Source: Prochlorococcus sp. AG-412-J13 (GTDB lineage Bacteria; Cyanobacteriota; Cyanobacteriia; PCC-6307; Cyanobiaceae). From it: 64,000 bases of DNA. The stretch is from contig QCLE01000002.1 of assembly GCA_003214815.1 (NCBI GenBank), positions 1 to 64,000 on the forward strand, in the 5' to 3' direction. The notes under the pieces are model-generated. The model worked only from the letters and a program-made list of their open reading frames with translations. It had not been told where the DNA came from and ran no database searches. Below, piece by piece: positions 8,220 through 17,373 of this stretch; position 1 is the first letter of the stretch; each line of letters begins with the position of its first letter. The translations under genes and the position numbers were made by a program.

Positions 8220-9382
8220 TTTATGAAATTACTTTTTAGGTTCATATAAACTTTCTCAAGTGAATTTATATTTTTAGTAATTGTATATCTCTCAAGTACG
8301 CGTTCTCTAGCTTTTCCACCAAGATCTTTTGTAAATGAAGGATGTTCCACAAGAATTGGGATTATAGTTTTCAATTGTGCAGCCACATTTTCTGTTGAAA
8401 TCACTATTCCTGCTCCGTTATCTAAAACTTCACCATCAGCGCCGGCATCTGTGGCTACACATGCTGTACCAGTAGACATTGCCTCTAAAAGTGATAATGA
8501 CAAACCCTCTACTAAACTTGGTAGGAAAAATACCTCTGCTATTTGCATTATCGCTACCCTAGTTTCTAAATCTAACTCTGCACCCCACCAAATTAATTTC
8601 TCATTACTAAGATTAGAAAAACTATTTTCAAGAGTGGGCTTCATTGGGCCATCACCAACAATAACTAATTTGCAATTATTGTTTTTTGTTTGGCGCCAAG
8701 AACGTAAAAGTGCCTCGATATTTTTCTCATTGGCAATCCTTCCCATATACAAGAAGATTCTTTCATTTCCAAGTTTGTTTTTAACCTGATTATATTTTTT
8801 ATTTTTTTCGCAAAAAGGTTTCCAAATATTCTCATCAACGCCGTTTGGAATAATTATTTGTTTTTCTTTAGGTACGCCTAATTTCTCAAGAACATTTTTT
8901 TGAAGTTCAGAAAAAATGATTATTTTGTCAAACTTTGCTAAAGAGGGAGCATAAAGTTGATAAGTTAATTGTTGAGTACTAGCAGTTAAATTTCTATTTT
9001 TTTCATCAAATGGTGGGTGAAATGTTCCTATAAGTGGAACATTAATTTTATTGCAAAGCTCTGGAAGTCTAAAGTCTAAAGGAGATAAAGTTAGGCTTGC
9101 ATGTACTATGTCAGGTTTTAATCTTTCCAACGATAGCCTTAGCTCTTTTTCTGCTCTAGGCGAGGGTATTGTGTAAACTTGAGACTTAATTAAATATGGG
9201 AGACTTACATCAGGATCATTTGCAAGAAATAATGGTTTTGATAAATTTGAATTAGAGGGATTGTCGAAATGAATAAAACTAATTTTATGTCCTCTGGCCT
9301 TTAATTCCTCAGTAGTTGAATTACCATAAGTTACATTTCCACAAAAAGGGGATTTTTTACCCAACCATGCAATATGAACCAC
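8216..9382 (-). CDS. GT4-family glycosyltransferase
   Basis: A retaining GT-B glycosyltransferase of 388 residues. Acceptor-side N-terminal domain begins HIAWLGKKSPFCGNVTYG; the donor domain has IIPNGVDENIW (177-187), FLYMGRIANEKN, VGDGPM (242-247) and the catalytic EX7E with Glu292 and Glu300. No membrane helix or signal peptide is evident, so it is cytosolic or membrane-peripheral. The nucleotide-sugar donor and the acceptor (lipid or polysaccharide) cannot be read from the sequence. It starts at a GTG, 85 bp downstream of recO on the same strand. Confidence 0.82.
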   Translation of the reverse strand: MVHIAWLGKKSPFCGNVTYGNSTTEELKARGHKISFIHFDNPSNSNLSKPLFLANDPDVSLPYLIKSQVYTIPSPRAEKELRLSLERLKPDIVHASLTLSPLDFRLPELCNKINVPLIGTFHPPFDEKNRNLTASTQQLTYQLYAPSLAKFDKIIIFSELQKNVLEKLGVPKEKQIIIPNGVDENIWKPFCEKNKKYNQVKNKLGNERIFLYMGRIANEKNIEALLRSWRQTKNNNCKLVIVGDGPMKPTLENSFSNLSNEKLIWWGAELDLETRVAIMQIAEVFFLPSLVEGLSLSLLEAMSTGTACVATDAGADGEVLDNGAGIVISTENVAAQLKTIIPILVEHPSFTKDLGGKARERVLERYTITKNINSLEKVYMNLKSNFIN

Positions 9383-9467
9383 ACTAATTGAATTAACTAT
9401 TTATAAAGTTAACAGCCAAAGTCTCCATAATCATAATTTTAAAATTTATTAATGGTTAATAAAAATG

Positions 9468-10253
9468 CTAATTGTATATTTCTCTCAAGATTTTTAATGA
9501 ATATAAATCTTTCTCTAGTTGAGTAGAGATCCAAGTTTCAACAATAAATAATATTTTAAGCCAGACTTTTTTAGGTCCTAATAACTCTCCATTAGATTTT
9601 ATTGGTAATTCGGGGAAAAGAAGTCTCTGCAATAGAGCAACTTCAGATGCATTCATTTTTAGATTACTTTGAGAATCTTCTATTGATGAAAACCCTTCAC
9701 TTGGCAAATAATAACAACTCCATTCCCAATTTCCTAAAGGCGGAATAATAGGTGCTCCCGTTTTACAACAATGATGAATTGGTAAATTAATACCCCCGAT
9801 AGCTAATAGATGAATTAAAGATTGAATACTCATTGAGAGCATTTTAATATCTTCTTCTTTAGACTCTTTATATAAATTAATCCTATCAAGATGTGCAAGA
9901 ACGCAAGATAAATAGTTTTGTTGCTTGTCATTATTACCTACTAATAAAAATGTTAATTCAGTTATTGCTTGTGCGGCCGCAAGACATTCAATATTTTTTC
10001 CTAGACCAGAATAGCTTTTTAATATTTTAATTTGTCGTACAGATTTAAGATTACTTTTCCCGAAAATCTGCAGACTTAAATATGTTAATGGAGATGATGC
10101 AGCAAGACTACTTTTTGGACGCCTAGCCCCAGGTACCGCTAATCGAACAATCCCTTGCTCATCGGTAAGAATAGTAATTAATCTATCATTTTCGCCTAAT
10201 GGAGAAGCTTTAATACAGAGACCTTCTAGCCTGCACTCACCAGTACCAGACAT
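9468..10253 (-). CDS. recO: DNA repair protein RecO
   Basis: Recombination mediator that helps load RecA onto SSB-coated single-stranded DNA with RecR. The N-terminal OB fold is visible (RLEGLCIKASPLGENDRLITI, then VRLAVPGARRPKSSL), followed by a helical domain with His/Cys-containing segment (HHCCKTGAP, about 165-173). Length 261 residues is normal. Its ATG begins immediately after the deoC stop codon, so it is cotranscribed and probably translationally coupled in an hpf-deoC-recO unit. Confidence 0.9.
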   Translation of the reverse strand: MSGTGECRLEGLCIKASPLGENDRLITILTDEQGIVRLAVPGARRPKSSLAASSPLTYLSLQIFGKSNLKSVRQIKILKSYSGLGKNIECLAAAQAITELTFLLVGNNDKQQNYLSCVLAHLDRINLYKESKEEDIKMLSMSIQSLIHLLAIGGINLPIHHCCKTGAPIIPPLGNWEWSCYYLPSEGFSSIEDSQSNLKMNASEVALLQRLLFPELPIKSNGELLGPKKVWLKILFIVETWISTQLEKDLYSLKILREIYN

Positions 10254-10913
10254 TTAAATAACTTTTACTTCTTGAAAAATCTCACTAAAATTAGAAGTTC
10301 CCACGCAACTAATTCCATTATCAAACAAATCAATAACTTGTGTCAGTTTTTTTATACCACCTACAACTTTGATTTGATTTTGGGAGCCTGTTATTTTTAG
10401 GATTTCATCCACATCGTTCAATGTAATAGTAGGACCTAATCCATCTCCGAGTTGGAAATTTTTTATTCCTAGTTCCAAACATATTTCTATAGCATTATAC
10501 AAAACTTCTGCTTGTAGTTTTGATTTATTTATGATTATTGAAATTGGTAATCCAGATAACTTAACTTGCTCAATTTCAGCAGCGAAAGTTTCTAAATTTT
10601 TTTTGGATAAATTTATAAAGTTGGGGACATATTCAATTCCTTTTGCACCCTTATCTTTTGCGAAACAAACTAATTCTTCAATAAATGAAACTGGTAAATC
10701 TGCTAAAGGGTAAGAAATGAGTGCATTTATGTTTGCGTTGTACTTACCTAAACGGTTTTTAAAATCATCTAAATAATTCAGTGAAGTAGAAATATTCTTG
10801 ATATTGTACTTTTTTATTAAATCGCAATTCATACAGAAATCTTCCCAGGTTAGATAGGGGTTAATAATAATCGCATGAATCTTATTGTTTAATTCATATT
10901 CAATATTGGGCAT
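10254..10913 (-). CDS. deoC: DeoC-family protein lacking the Schiff-base lysine
   Basis: Resembles deoxyribose-phosphate aldolase in length (219) and order of motifs, but key residues differ. The family GADEIDMVIN segment reads GAKGIEYVPN (89-98), replacing the catalytic Asp by Glu94. The KTSTG loop that carries the Schiff-base lysine reads FQLGDGLG (153-160), with Leu155 in the lysine position. The second lysine is kept (Lys182 in KVVGGI). By established DeoC chemistry this protein should not cleave deoxyribose-5-phosphate. It sits between hpf and recO with 0-7 bp spacing, so it is expressed. Its true role is unknown; the family assignment is good, the enzyme name is not. Confidence 0.75.
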   Translation of the reverse strand: MPNIEYELNNKIHAIIINPYLTWEDFCMNCDLIKKYNIKNISTSLNYLDDFKNRLGKYNANINALISYPLADLPVSFIEELVCFAKDKGAKGIEYVPNFINLSKKNLETFAAEIEQVKLSGLPISIIINKSKLQAEVLYNAIEICLELGIKNFQLGDGLGPTITLNDVDEILKITGSQNQIKVVGGIKKLTQVIDLFDNGISCVGTSNFSEIFQEVKVI

Positions 10914-10920
10914 TTAAAAG

Positions 10921-11505
10921 TTATTTAGATTGAATCAGTCCATAACCTCCATGATTCCTCTTATATATGACTTGAAGTTCATTATTTTTCTTATTTCGAA
11001 AAACATAAAAATCATGATCAATTAGATCTAATTGTTTTCTTGCTTCTTCTGATGAAATTGGGTTCATTTTAAAGTATTTATTTTTTATAGATGGCTCAGG
11101 CAGACTTGCTTCCATGCCTTCTTTAAATAAAGCTTTATCTAAAAAGCTTGATTCCATACTTTCAATTGGTAAAGACTCTTTATTTTTAAATTGATTATTA
11201 TGAATTGTTTTACTATTTCTCTCTTTGTATTTACGTAATTTTCTACAAAGTTTGTTTGAAACTAAATCAATGCTTGAGTATAGATTTTCAGTTTTTTCTT
11301 CAGCGCGTATTACAGTACCATTTGCAAAAATAGTAACTTCTGCAGTTTGGAAAGAGACTTTTGGGTTCTTTTCTATTGAAAGATGTATGTCTGCTTCTTT
11401 AACGATATCTTTATAGTGATGAGTTGCTTTTTCTATCTTTGCTTCAGTGTACTCTTTTAATGCTCCAGTGAGGTTAAGATTCTTTCCATGGATTAAAATT
11501 TTCAT
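10921..11505 (-). CDS. hpf: Long-form ribosome hibernation promoting factor (LrtA)
   Basis: Dimerises 70S ribosomes into inactive 100S particles in darkness or stationary phase; the cyanobacterial form is the light-repressed LrtA. The 194-residue protein has the N-terminal S30AE ribosome-binding domain (1-100, MKILIHGKNLNLTGALKEY and a FFANGTV-like strand) and the C-terminal dimerisation domain (about 138-192, MNPISSEEARKQLDLI through VIYKRNHGGYGLI). The start lies only 44 bp from the divergent lipB start, so its promoter must be in that gap or inside lipB. Confidence 0.92.
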   Translation of the reverse strand: MKILIHGKNLNLTGALKEYTEAKIEKATHHYKDIVKEADIHLSIEKNPKVSFQTAEVTIFANGTVIRAEEKTENLYSSIDLVSNKLCRKLRKYKERNSKTIHNNQFKNKESLPIESMESSFLDKALFKEGMEASLPEPSIKNKYFKMNPISSEEARKQLDLIDHDFYVFRNKKNNELQVIYKRNHGGYGLIQSK

Positions 11506-11549
11506 AACAAATCTAAAAATATTTACTTACTTTCTAAATCTACTTAAAT

Positions 11550-12200
11550 ATGGTTAATAGGACAGCAATAATTAAACAACCTGATAAAATTTCTTTTTTA
11601 AATGATGTTTATAAGTTACAAAAAGAATATCAAGAGGCATTGATTTTAGATAACTCTAACCCTGATTTTATTTGGATAGGGGAGCATCAACTCTGTTATA
11701 CGTTAGGTAGAGGATCTAATTACGATAATTTACTATTTTCTCTACATAATGATAATTATGATGTTTTTAAGATTGATAGAGGTGGTGAGGTTACTTGTCA
11801 TATGCCAGGACAATTAGTAATTTACTTGGTTCTAGATTTGAAAAATTTTAATAAAGATTTAAACTGGTATTTAAGAAAAATTGAACAAATTATTATAAAA
11901 ATTCTTGGAACTTTTAATATAGATTCTAATTCTAGAAAGGGTTTTACTGGAGTTTGGATAGGAAATAAGAAAATTGCTTCAATTGGAATTGGGTGTAAAA
12001 GATGGATTACGATAAATGGATTTTCAATAAATATTAACTGCGAACTAGAAAACTTTAATAAAATTGTTCCTTGCGGAATAGAGGATTGTCTTATGGCAAA
12101 TATGATTGATTACAACAAAAATTTAAATATTCAAGAAGTCAAGAGAATTGTTAAAAAAATCATTCAGGAAGAATTTAACTTTGATTTTGTATCAAAATAG
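11550..12200 (+). CDS. lipB: Octanoyl-[ACP]:protein octanoyltransferase
   Basis: Transfers octanoate from ACP to lipoyl domains, the first step of protein lipoylation; the PdhC lipoyl domain encoded at 14873 is a likely client. Motifs: TLGRGSNY (51-58), [12 protein letters not shown] (77-88), the catalytic Lys141 in NKKIASIG and the catalytic Cys175 in KIVPCGIED. Two positions are unusual: VTYHGPGQ is VTCHMPGQ, and the His before Gly in the HGxALN motif is Asn156 (TINGFSINI). Length 216 is normal. Confidence 0.9.
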   Translation: MVNRTAIIKQPDKISFLNDVYKLQKEYQEALILDNSNPDFIWIGEHQLCYTLGRGSNYDNLLFSLHNDNYDVFKIDRGGEVTCHMPGQLVIYLVLDLKNFNKDLNWYLRKIEQIIIKILGTFNIDSNSRKGFTGVWIGNKKIASIGIGCKRWITINGFSININCELENFNKIVPCGIEDCLMANMIDYNKNLNIQEVKRIVKKIIQEEFNFDFVSK

Positions 12201-12227
12201 AAATTAAAATTTCAAAATCAATTTAAT

Positions 12228-14171
12228 ATGGATGATTTAGCGTATTGGCCTTCAGTTAAACCTCTTTTTAAAAAGAATAAATTTGCTAAAAATAGAGATT
12301 TTATTGAGAACCTTAATCATATAGATCAAATTTGGGAAAATTTAAAAAATAAGTGTGGTGATACTTTAGCTGTTTGCGACTTAAGGGGTAAATATAAAGA
12401 AAAATTCTCTTATTCTGAGCTAGCTGATTTGATAACAAAAGTCTCTTTTTCTTTTGAAAATTATGGTTTAATAAAGGGGGATGTAGTTACTGTAATATCT
12501 GAAAATTCTCCAAGATGGCTATTAGCAGATCAAGGCTTAATGCGTTTAGGAGCTATAAATGCAGTGAGAGGTATTAATTCTCCTTCAGTAGAGTTAGATT
12601 ATATTATTGAGCACTCTAATTCAGTAGGACTAATAGTTCAATCTAAGGAAATTTGGTTAAAGTTAAACAACAAAGAAGAATTAAAAAAAAGACTGAAATT
12701 TATAATCAATTTGGAAGATGAACAATTTGAAAGTTTAATAAGTTGGAGTCAATTTATAAGTGCAGAAGAAAAAGAAAATTCAAAAAATAATAATCCTGAA
12801 AAATTTAATCCAAAAATTGATGATGTTGCTACTATTCTTTACACCTCAGGTACAACAGGAAAACCCAAAGGTGTGCCCTTGACTCATGCAAATTTTTTAC
12901 ATCAAATAATTAATTTAGCCTATATAGCTGATCCAGAACCTGGAACTTCTGTCTTAAGCGTGTTACCTATCTGGCATTCTTATGAGAGGAGTGCTGAATA
13001 CTTCTTTTTTTCATGTGGTTGTTCTCAGTACTATACAATTCCAAAATTTCTGAAAGATGATATTACACAAATAAAACCTGTTGTAATGGCCACTGTACCA
13101 AGACTATGGGAGGCAATACATGATGGTTTTTTTCAGGCGTTGAAAAAAATGCCTTCCAAGAAGCAAAAACTTATTAAGTTTTTGATAAGAAATAGTTCGG
13201 TTTTTAAAAGAAGTCTAAGAAAGATAAGAAATTTAGATATCAATCAAATAACTTTTAAATCAAAAATCCCCTTACTGGGTTCTGTTATTGGCCGATATCC
13301 TCTACATAAATTGTCGACTATTTTTTTATGGCCGAATATTCTTAGACAATTATGTGGAGAAAAACTGCAATTTCCTATTAACGGCGGAGGTGCGTTGCCA
13401 GAACATGTGGATCTTTTTTTTGAATCTTTAGGTGTAGATGTTTTGGTGGGATATGGACTGACAGAAACTAGTCCAGTATTAACTTGTAGAAGAAGAGAAT
13501 TAAATGTTAGAGGATCATCTGGTCAGCCTTTAGCATTTACAGAAATCAAAATAGTGAATAATAATAAAAAGAAGATTCTGAAGTTCAGAGAAGTCGGAAA
13601 AATTCTTGTTAAGGGACCACAAGTAATGAAAGGTTATCTTAATAATGAATTAGCTACAAAAGATGTTTTATCCAAAGATGGTTGGTTTGATACTGGTGAT
13701 TTAGGTTTTATAATTCCAAATGGTTCTCTTTTTATAACAGGAAGAGCCAAGGATACAATAGTGCTATCAAGTGGTGAAAATATAGAACCAAACCCGCTAG
13801 AGACTGAAATCCTTAGTTCTGAATTTATTAATCAGATCCAACTAGTAGGACAAGATAAGAAATGTTTAACAGCTCTTGTAGTACCTAATATCGAATTGGT
13901 TAAAAACAAGTTCTTGGAAGAAGACCTTTCAAAATTAAACCTGAATAATAATATTGGTACATTTTTTAAATCGCAAATTAATAATTTGCTTAAAAATCGA
14001 TTAGGAGCAAGATCAGAAGAACAAATATTAGATTGTTATTTTGTTGATGCCTTTACTTTAGAAAATGGTTTGTTAACGCAAACTCTTAAACAAAAAAGAA
14101 AAGAAATAGAAAAAAAGTATTCATTACAAATAGAAAATATGTATGAAAACAAATTTAGTAAGAAAATTTGA
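12228..14171 (+). CDS. Long-chain acyl-ACP/acyl-CoA synthetase (AMP-binding)
   Basis: ANL-superfamily enzyme of 647 residues that activates fatty acids through an acyl-adenylate. Seen: the P-loop TILYTSGTTGKPKG (about 200-213), PLTHANF, GYGLTETSP (about 409-417), WFDTGDLG (about 488-495) and the C-terminal TLKQKRKEI with the late adenylation lysine. In cyanobacteria the close family is the acyl-ACP synthetase (Aas), which recycles free fatty acids from membranes; which carrier this one uses cannot be decided from sequence. It sits 27 bp after lipB on the same strand. Confidence 0.85.
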   Translation: MDDLAYWPSVKPLFKKNKFAKNRDFIENLNHIDQIWENLKNKCGDTLAVCDLRGKYKEKFSYSELADLITKVSFSFENYGLIKGDVVTVISENSPRWLLADQGLMRLGAINAVRGINSPSVELDYIIEHSNSVGLIVQSKEIWLKLNNKEELKKRLKFIINLEDEQFESLISWSQFISAEEKENSKNNNPEKFNPKIDDVATILYTSGTTGKPKGVPLTHANFLHQIINLAYIADPEPGTSVLSVLPIWHSYERSAEYFFFSCGCSQYYTIPKFLKDDITQIKPVVMATVPRLWEAIHDGFFQALKKMPSKKQKLIKFLIRNSSVFKRSLRKIRNLDINQITFKSKIPLLGSVIGRYPLHKLSTIFLWPNILRQLCGEKLQFPINGGGALPEHVDLFFESLGVDVLVGYGLTETSPVLTCRRRELNVRGSSGQPLAFTEIKIVNNNKKKILKFREVGKILVKGPQVMKGYLNNELATKDVLSKDGWFDTGDLGFIIPNGSLFITGRAKDTIVLSSGENIEPNPLETEILSSEFINQIQLVGQDKKCLTALVVPNIELVKNKFLEEDLSKLNLNNNIGTFFKSQINNLLKNRLGARSEEQILDCYFVDAFTLENGLLTQTLKQKRKEIEKKYSLQIENMYENKFSKKI

Positions 14172-14209
14172 TTTGTTCTATCTATATTGAAAAGGTAATT
14201 TAATTTTTT

Positions 14210-14653
14210 ATGGAAACAAAAAACTCAATATCTATAAAGCGTTCAATAGCTATTAAGGCTGTAGTTACACCAATTTGGAAGGAAGATGCTGAAAAAGAAT
14301 TAAGTAAAGCAATTTCAAACATTGACCAGCAATTATCTCAACTAGAGCAGGAGGGCCAGCAAATAGTCAATAATATTAGATCCCAGTCGATTAATCCTTT
14401 AGATCCAAGGGTTCAAGAACAGGTTAGTCAGGTGCAACAACAAGTTGCAGCAAAACGAAATGAAATTGAAGAACAAAAGAGAAATCTACTTCAACAACAG
14501 AGTCAAGTTCGCGAATTAAAAATGGACGAAATTGTTGATCAAGGGCAAGTGGATAGTTTCTGTGATGTCACTGTAGGCGACAATCTTGTTGAAAAAATGC
14601 AAGTCTCGATTACTGTTAAAGATGGAGTTATTCAATCTATAGATAATAATTAA
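14210..14653 (+). CDS. YlqD-family protein
   Basis: A 147-residue protein with an N-terminal beta segment (SIAIKAVVTPIWKEDAEKEL), a long Gln/Glu-rich coiled coil (about 30-105, heptad-like QQLSQLEQEGQQI and NEIEEQKRNLLQQQ), and a C-terminal beta segment (VTVGDNLVEKMQVSITVKDG). This arrangement is the YlqD family. No enzymatic role is known. It is 38 bp downstream of the acyl synthetase gene and may share its transcript. Confidence 0.75.
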   Translation: METKNSISIKRSIAIKAVVTPIWKEDAEKELSKAISNIDQQLSQLEQEGQQIVNNIRSQSINPLDPRVQEQVSQVQQQVAAKRNEIEEQKRNLLQQQSQVRELKMDEIVDQGQVDSFCDVTVGDNLVEKMQVSITVKDGVIQSIDNN

Positions 14654-14777
14654 AGAAAAAAATTTAGTATTTTTGATAAAAAAAAGTTAATCTTAATTGA
14701 GAAAATTTTAAATTATATATCGGTTTCAATTATTACTTTCTTAAGTTTTAAGAGTTTTCACTGTGAACATGATTTCG

Positions 14778-14783
14778 TATAAT
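14778..14783 (+). promoter_or_regulatory. Candidate -10 element of pdhC
   Basis: A perfect TATAAT at 14778-14783 in the 219-bp gap upstream of pdhC, 89 bp before the start codon. A weak TTTTCA lies 17 bp upstream. The rest of the gap (14654-14872) is AT-rich and holds no ORF or strong hairpin that I can see. Confidence 0.4.
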
Positions 14784-14872
14784 TAGATCAAGAGTTAAAA
14801 GGGTTCTTAATCATAAAAACTTTTGAAAGTTTGGTAAAAATCCTTTGAAACTTATGCAATAACAATTTTCTT

Positions 14873-16240
14873 ATGTCTCACGAAATATTCATGCCTGCCT
14901 TGAGTTCTACTATGACGGAGGGCAAGATTGTGGAATGGTTGAAAAATCCGGGAGATAAGGTTGAAAGAGGCGAATCTGTCTTGGTTGTTGAATCTGACAA
15001 GGCAGATATGGATGTTGAATCTTTTCAAGATGGATATCTTGCAGCAGTTTTAATGCCTGCCGGCAGTACTGCACCTGTTGGAGAAACTATTGGTCTCATT
15101 GTAGAAAATGAGGATGAGATAGCTTCTGTTCAAGAACTAAATAAAGGAAATCAAACCGAAGTCTCTACTTCAGACCAACTTGAATTGGTAAGCAATAAAA
15201 CTGAAGAAAAACCAGTAGTCCAGACTGAAAATATCAAAAAAGAAGCACAAGAAGTCGTCTTAAATAGTGAAAAGCCAGTACCATCTTTTAATAGAGTGCA
15301 AATTAATGCCGCTACAAGTAATGTTTCTTCGAGGATAATTGCATCTCCAAGAGCTAAAAAATTAGCCTCTCAAATGGGTGTTGATTTAGCAAAGGTTCAT
15401 GGATCTGGCCCCAACGGAAGGATTCAAGCTGATGATATTTTAAAAGCTAATGGCCAACCTGTCTCTATACCATGGATAGGAGAAGGTGGTTCTCCTGCAA
15501 GTATTTCTGGTTCAAATTTGGGAGTTGAAAGTAAACCAGAGACTTCAGGAAATAGTTTTGGTAATCCTGGAGAAACAGTTCAATTTAATACTCTCCAAAA
15601 AGCGGTAAATAAAAATATGGAATCTAGTTTAGATGTTCCATGTTTTAGAGTGGGTTACTCTATCAACACAGATAAATTAGATAATTTCTACAAAAAGGTA
15701 AAACAGAACGGAGTGACTATGACTGCCTTACTCGTAAAGGCAGTTGCAAAGACACTAAAGAAACATCCTCAAGTTAACTCAAGTTTTTCAGAAAATGGAA
15801 TTTCTTATCCAGAAAATATAAATATTGCTGTTGCTGTCGCGATGGAAGATGGTGGACTAATAACTCCAGTATTAAAAGAACCATGCAATACTGATTTATT
15901 TGAATTATCTAGGGAATGGAAAGATCTCGTGAAAAGATCAAGATCAAAACAATTAGAACCTGATGAATACTCAACGGGAACATTTACCTTATCCAACCTT
16001 GGTATGTTTGGTGTTGATAGATTTGACGCAATACTACCCCCAGGGACCGGGGCGATCTTAGCGATAGCATCATCGAAACCAACTGTTGTCGCTAATAGTG
16101 ATGGTTCAATATCTGTTCAAAAAATAATGCAAGTAAATCTAACAGCTGATCACAGAGTGATCTATGGAGCTGATTGTGCTTCATTCTTAAAAGAGTTGGC
16201 TTACCTAATTGAAAATGAGCCAGAGACACTTGTATCTTAA
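14873..16240 (+). CDS. pdhC: Pyruvate dehydrogenase E2, dihydrolipoamide acetyltransferase
   Basis: Transfers acetyl groups from lipoyl arms to CoA in the pyruvate dehydrogenase complex. One lipoyl domain spans 1-77 with the lipoylated Lys43 in ESDKADM. An Ala/Glu-rich linker follows, then the peripheral-subunit-binding domain (about 158-192, IASPRAKKLASQMGVDL), a second linker rich in Gly/Ser, and the catalytic domain with His427 in DHRVIYGAD. The Tyr in place of the family Asp is typical of plastid/cyanobacterial E2. The 455-residue length is normal. queA starts 6 bp downstream. Confidence 0.95.
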   Translation: MSHEIFMPALSSTMTEGKIVEWLKNPGDKVERGESVLVVESDKADMDVESFQDGYLAAVLMPAGSTAPVGETIGLIVENEDEIASVQELNKGNQTEVSTSDQLELVSNKTEEKPVVQTENIKKEAQEVVLNSEKPVPSFNRVQINAATSNVSSRIIASPRAKKLASQMGVDLAKVHGSGPNGRIQADDILKANGQPVSIPWIGEGGSPASISGSNLGVESKPETSGNSFGNPGETVQFNTLQKAVNKNMESSLDVPCFRVGYSINTDKLDNFYKKVKQNGVTMTALLVKAVAKTLKKHPQVNSSFSENGISYPENINIAVAVAMEDGGLITPVLKEPCNTDLFELSREWKDLVKRSRSKQLEPDEYSTGTFTLSNLGMFGVDRFDAILPPGTGAILAIASSKPTVVANSDGSISVQKIMQVNLTADHRVIYGADCASFLKELAYLIENEPETLVS

Positions 16241-16246
16241 ATTGAA

Positions 16247-17371
16247 TTGATTTCTCAAATTTATAATGAAGAAAGAGATTATAAGCTTGAAGCATATGAT
16301 TACTTACTTGATCCTTCATTAATTGCTAGTAAACCTTCTGCCGTAAGGCATGAATCAAGATTGATGATAGTTAGAGATAGTGATTTAGAAGAAGACTGCT
16401 TAACTAACAAATTTACCAAGAATCTTTTAGATGAATTTAGAGAAGGCGACCTTGTAGTTGTAAACAATACTAAAGTAATGAAGGCAAGGTTAAAGGTTGA
16501 ATTAGCAAATAGGACATTAGTCGAATTATTAGTTTTAGAAAGGTCCCATGAATGTATTTGGTTATGTTTGGCAAAGCCAGCGAAAAAGTTAAAAATAAAT
16601 AGGAAATTAAAATTAAAATCTCCTTCCTCACAAGATATTAATTTGATGGTTGATGGGGTTGATGAAGAAACTGGAGGCAGATTTATTAAATTTCCGGAAA
16701 ATATAATTGATCTCAATTCAATGAACGATCTTCTTGATAAATACGGGGAAATCCCTCTCCCTCCTTATATAAAAAATTCCGAAGAAGAATCTTTTCATGA
16801 GAACAGTTATCAAACTGAGTATGCAACTAATCCAGGGGCAGTTGCCGCGCCAACTGCTGGTTTACACTTAAGCAAAAGTCTTATTTCCAAGCTAAAAAAA
16901 AAAGGAGTAATTATCTTACCGATAACTTTGCACGTGGGTTATGGAACATTCAAACCAATTGATCAAGAAGATTTAAGTAACTTAAAACTTCATAAAGAAT
17001 GGGTAAGCGTTAATAAGGAAGTAGTGGAGAAAATAAAAAGAATAAAGAAAACAGATAGAAGAATAATTGCTATTGGGACAACTAGCGTAAGAGCTCTTGA
17101 AAGTTGTTTTTCTCATGAAATGAATGACTTTATTCCCATATCAAAGTACGTGGATTTAGTAATTAAGCCAGGTTATAAATTTAAGGTAGTTGATGGATTA
17201 TTAACTAATTTTCATCTTCCTAAAAGTTCATTATTACTATTAGTAAGTGCAATGATTGGTAGAGAAAGATTATTAGATTTGTATAAAAAAGCCATAAAAG
17301 AAAAATTTAGATTTTTCTCTTATGGCGATGCTATGTATATTTCACCGGATTCATTACTGGAGAAAAAATAG
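16247..17371 (+). CDS. queA: SAM:tRNA ribosyltransferase-isomerase
   Basis: Converts preQ1 in tRNA to epoxyqueuosine using the ribosyl part of SAM. The 374-residue sequence has the family blocks LEAYDYLLDPSLIA near the start, DLVVVNNTKVMKARL, TEYATNPGAVAAPTAGLH and TSVRALES, and FHLPKSSLLLLVSA near the end. It starts at a TTG; a nearby ATG at 16266 is out of frame. Its stop is 2 bp from the stop of the converging cysK gene. Confidence 0.93.
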   Translation: MISQIYNEERDYKLEAYDYLLDPSLIASKPSAVRHESRLMIVRDSDLEEDCLTNKFTKNLLDEFREGDLVVVNNTKVMKARLKVELANRTLVELLVLERSHECIWLCLAKPAKKLKINRKLKLKSPSSQDINLMVDGVDEETGGRFIKFPENIIDLNSMNDLLDKYGEIPLPPYIKNSEEESFHENSYQTEYATNPGAVAAPTAGLHLSKSLISKLKKKGVIILPITLHVGYGTFKPIDQEDLSNLKLHKEWVSVNKEVVEKIKRIKKTDRRIIAIGTTSVRALESCFSHEMNDFIPISKYVDLVIKPGYKFKVVDGLLTNFHLPKSSLLLLVSAMIGRERLLDLYKKAIKEKFRFFSYGDAMYISPDSLLEKK

Positions 17372-17373
17372 AT

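Noticed and set aside
14654-14872. Possible small RNA or ORF upstream of pdhC
   Set aside because: No start-codon-led frame of useful length and no strong fold; only a TATAAT is supportable.
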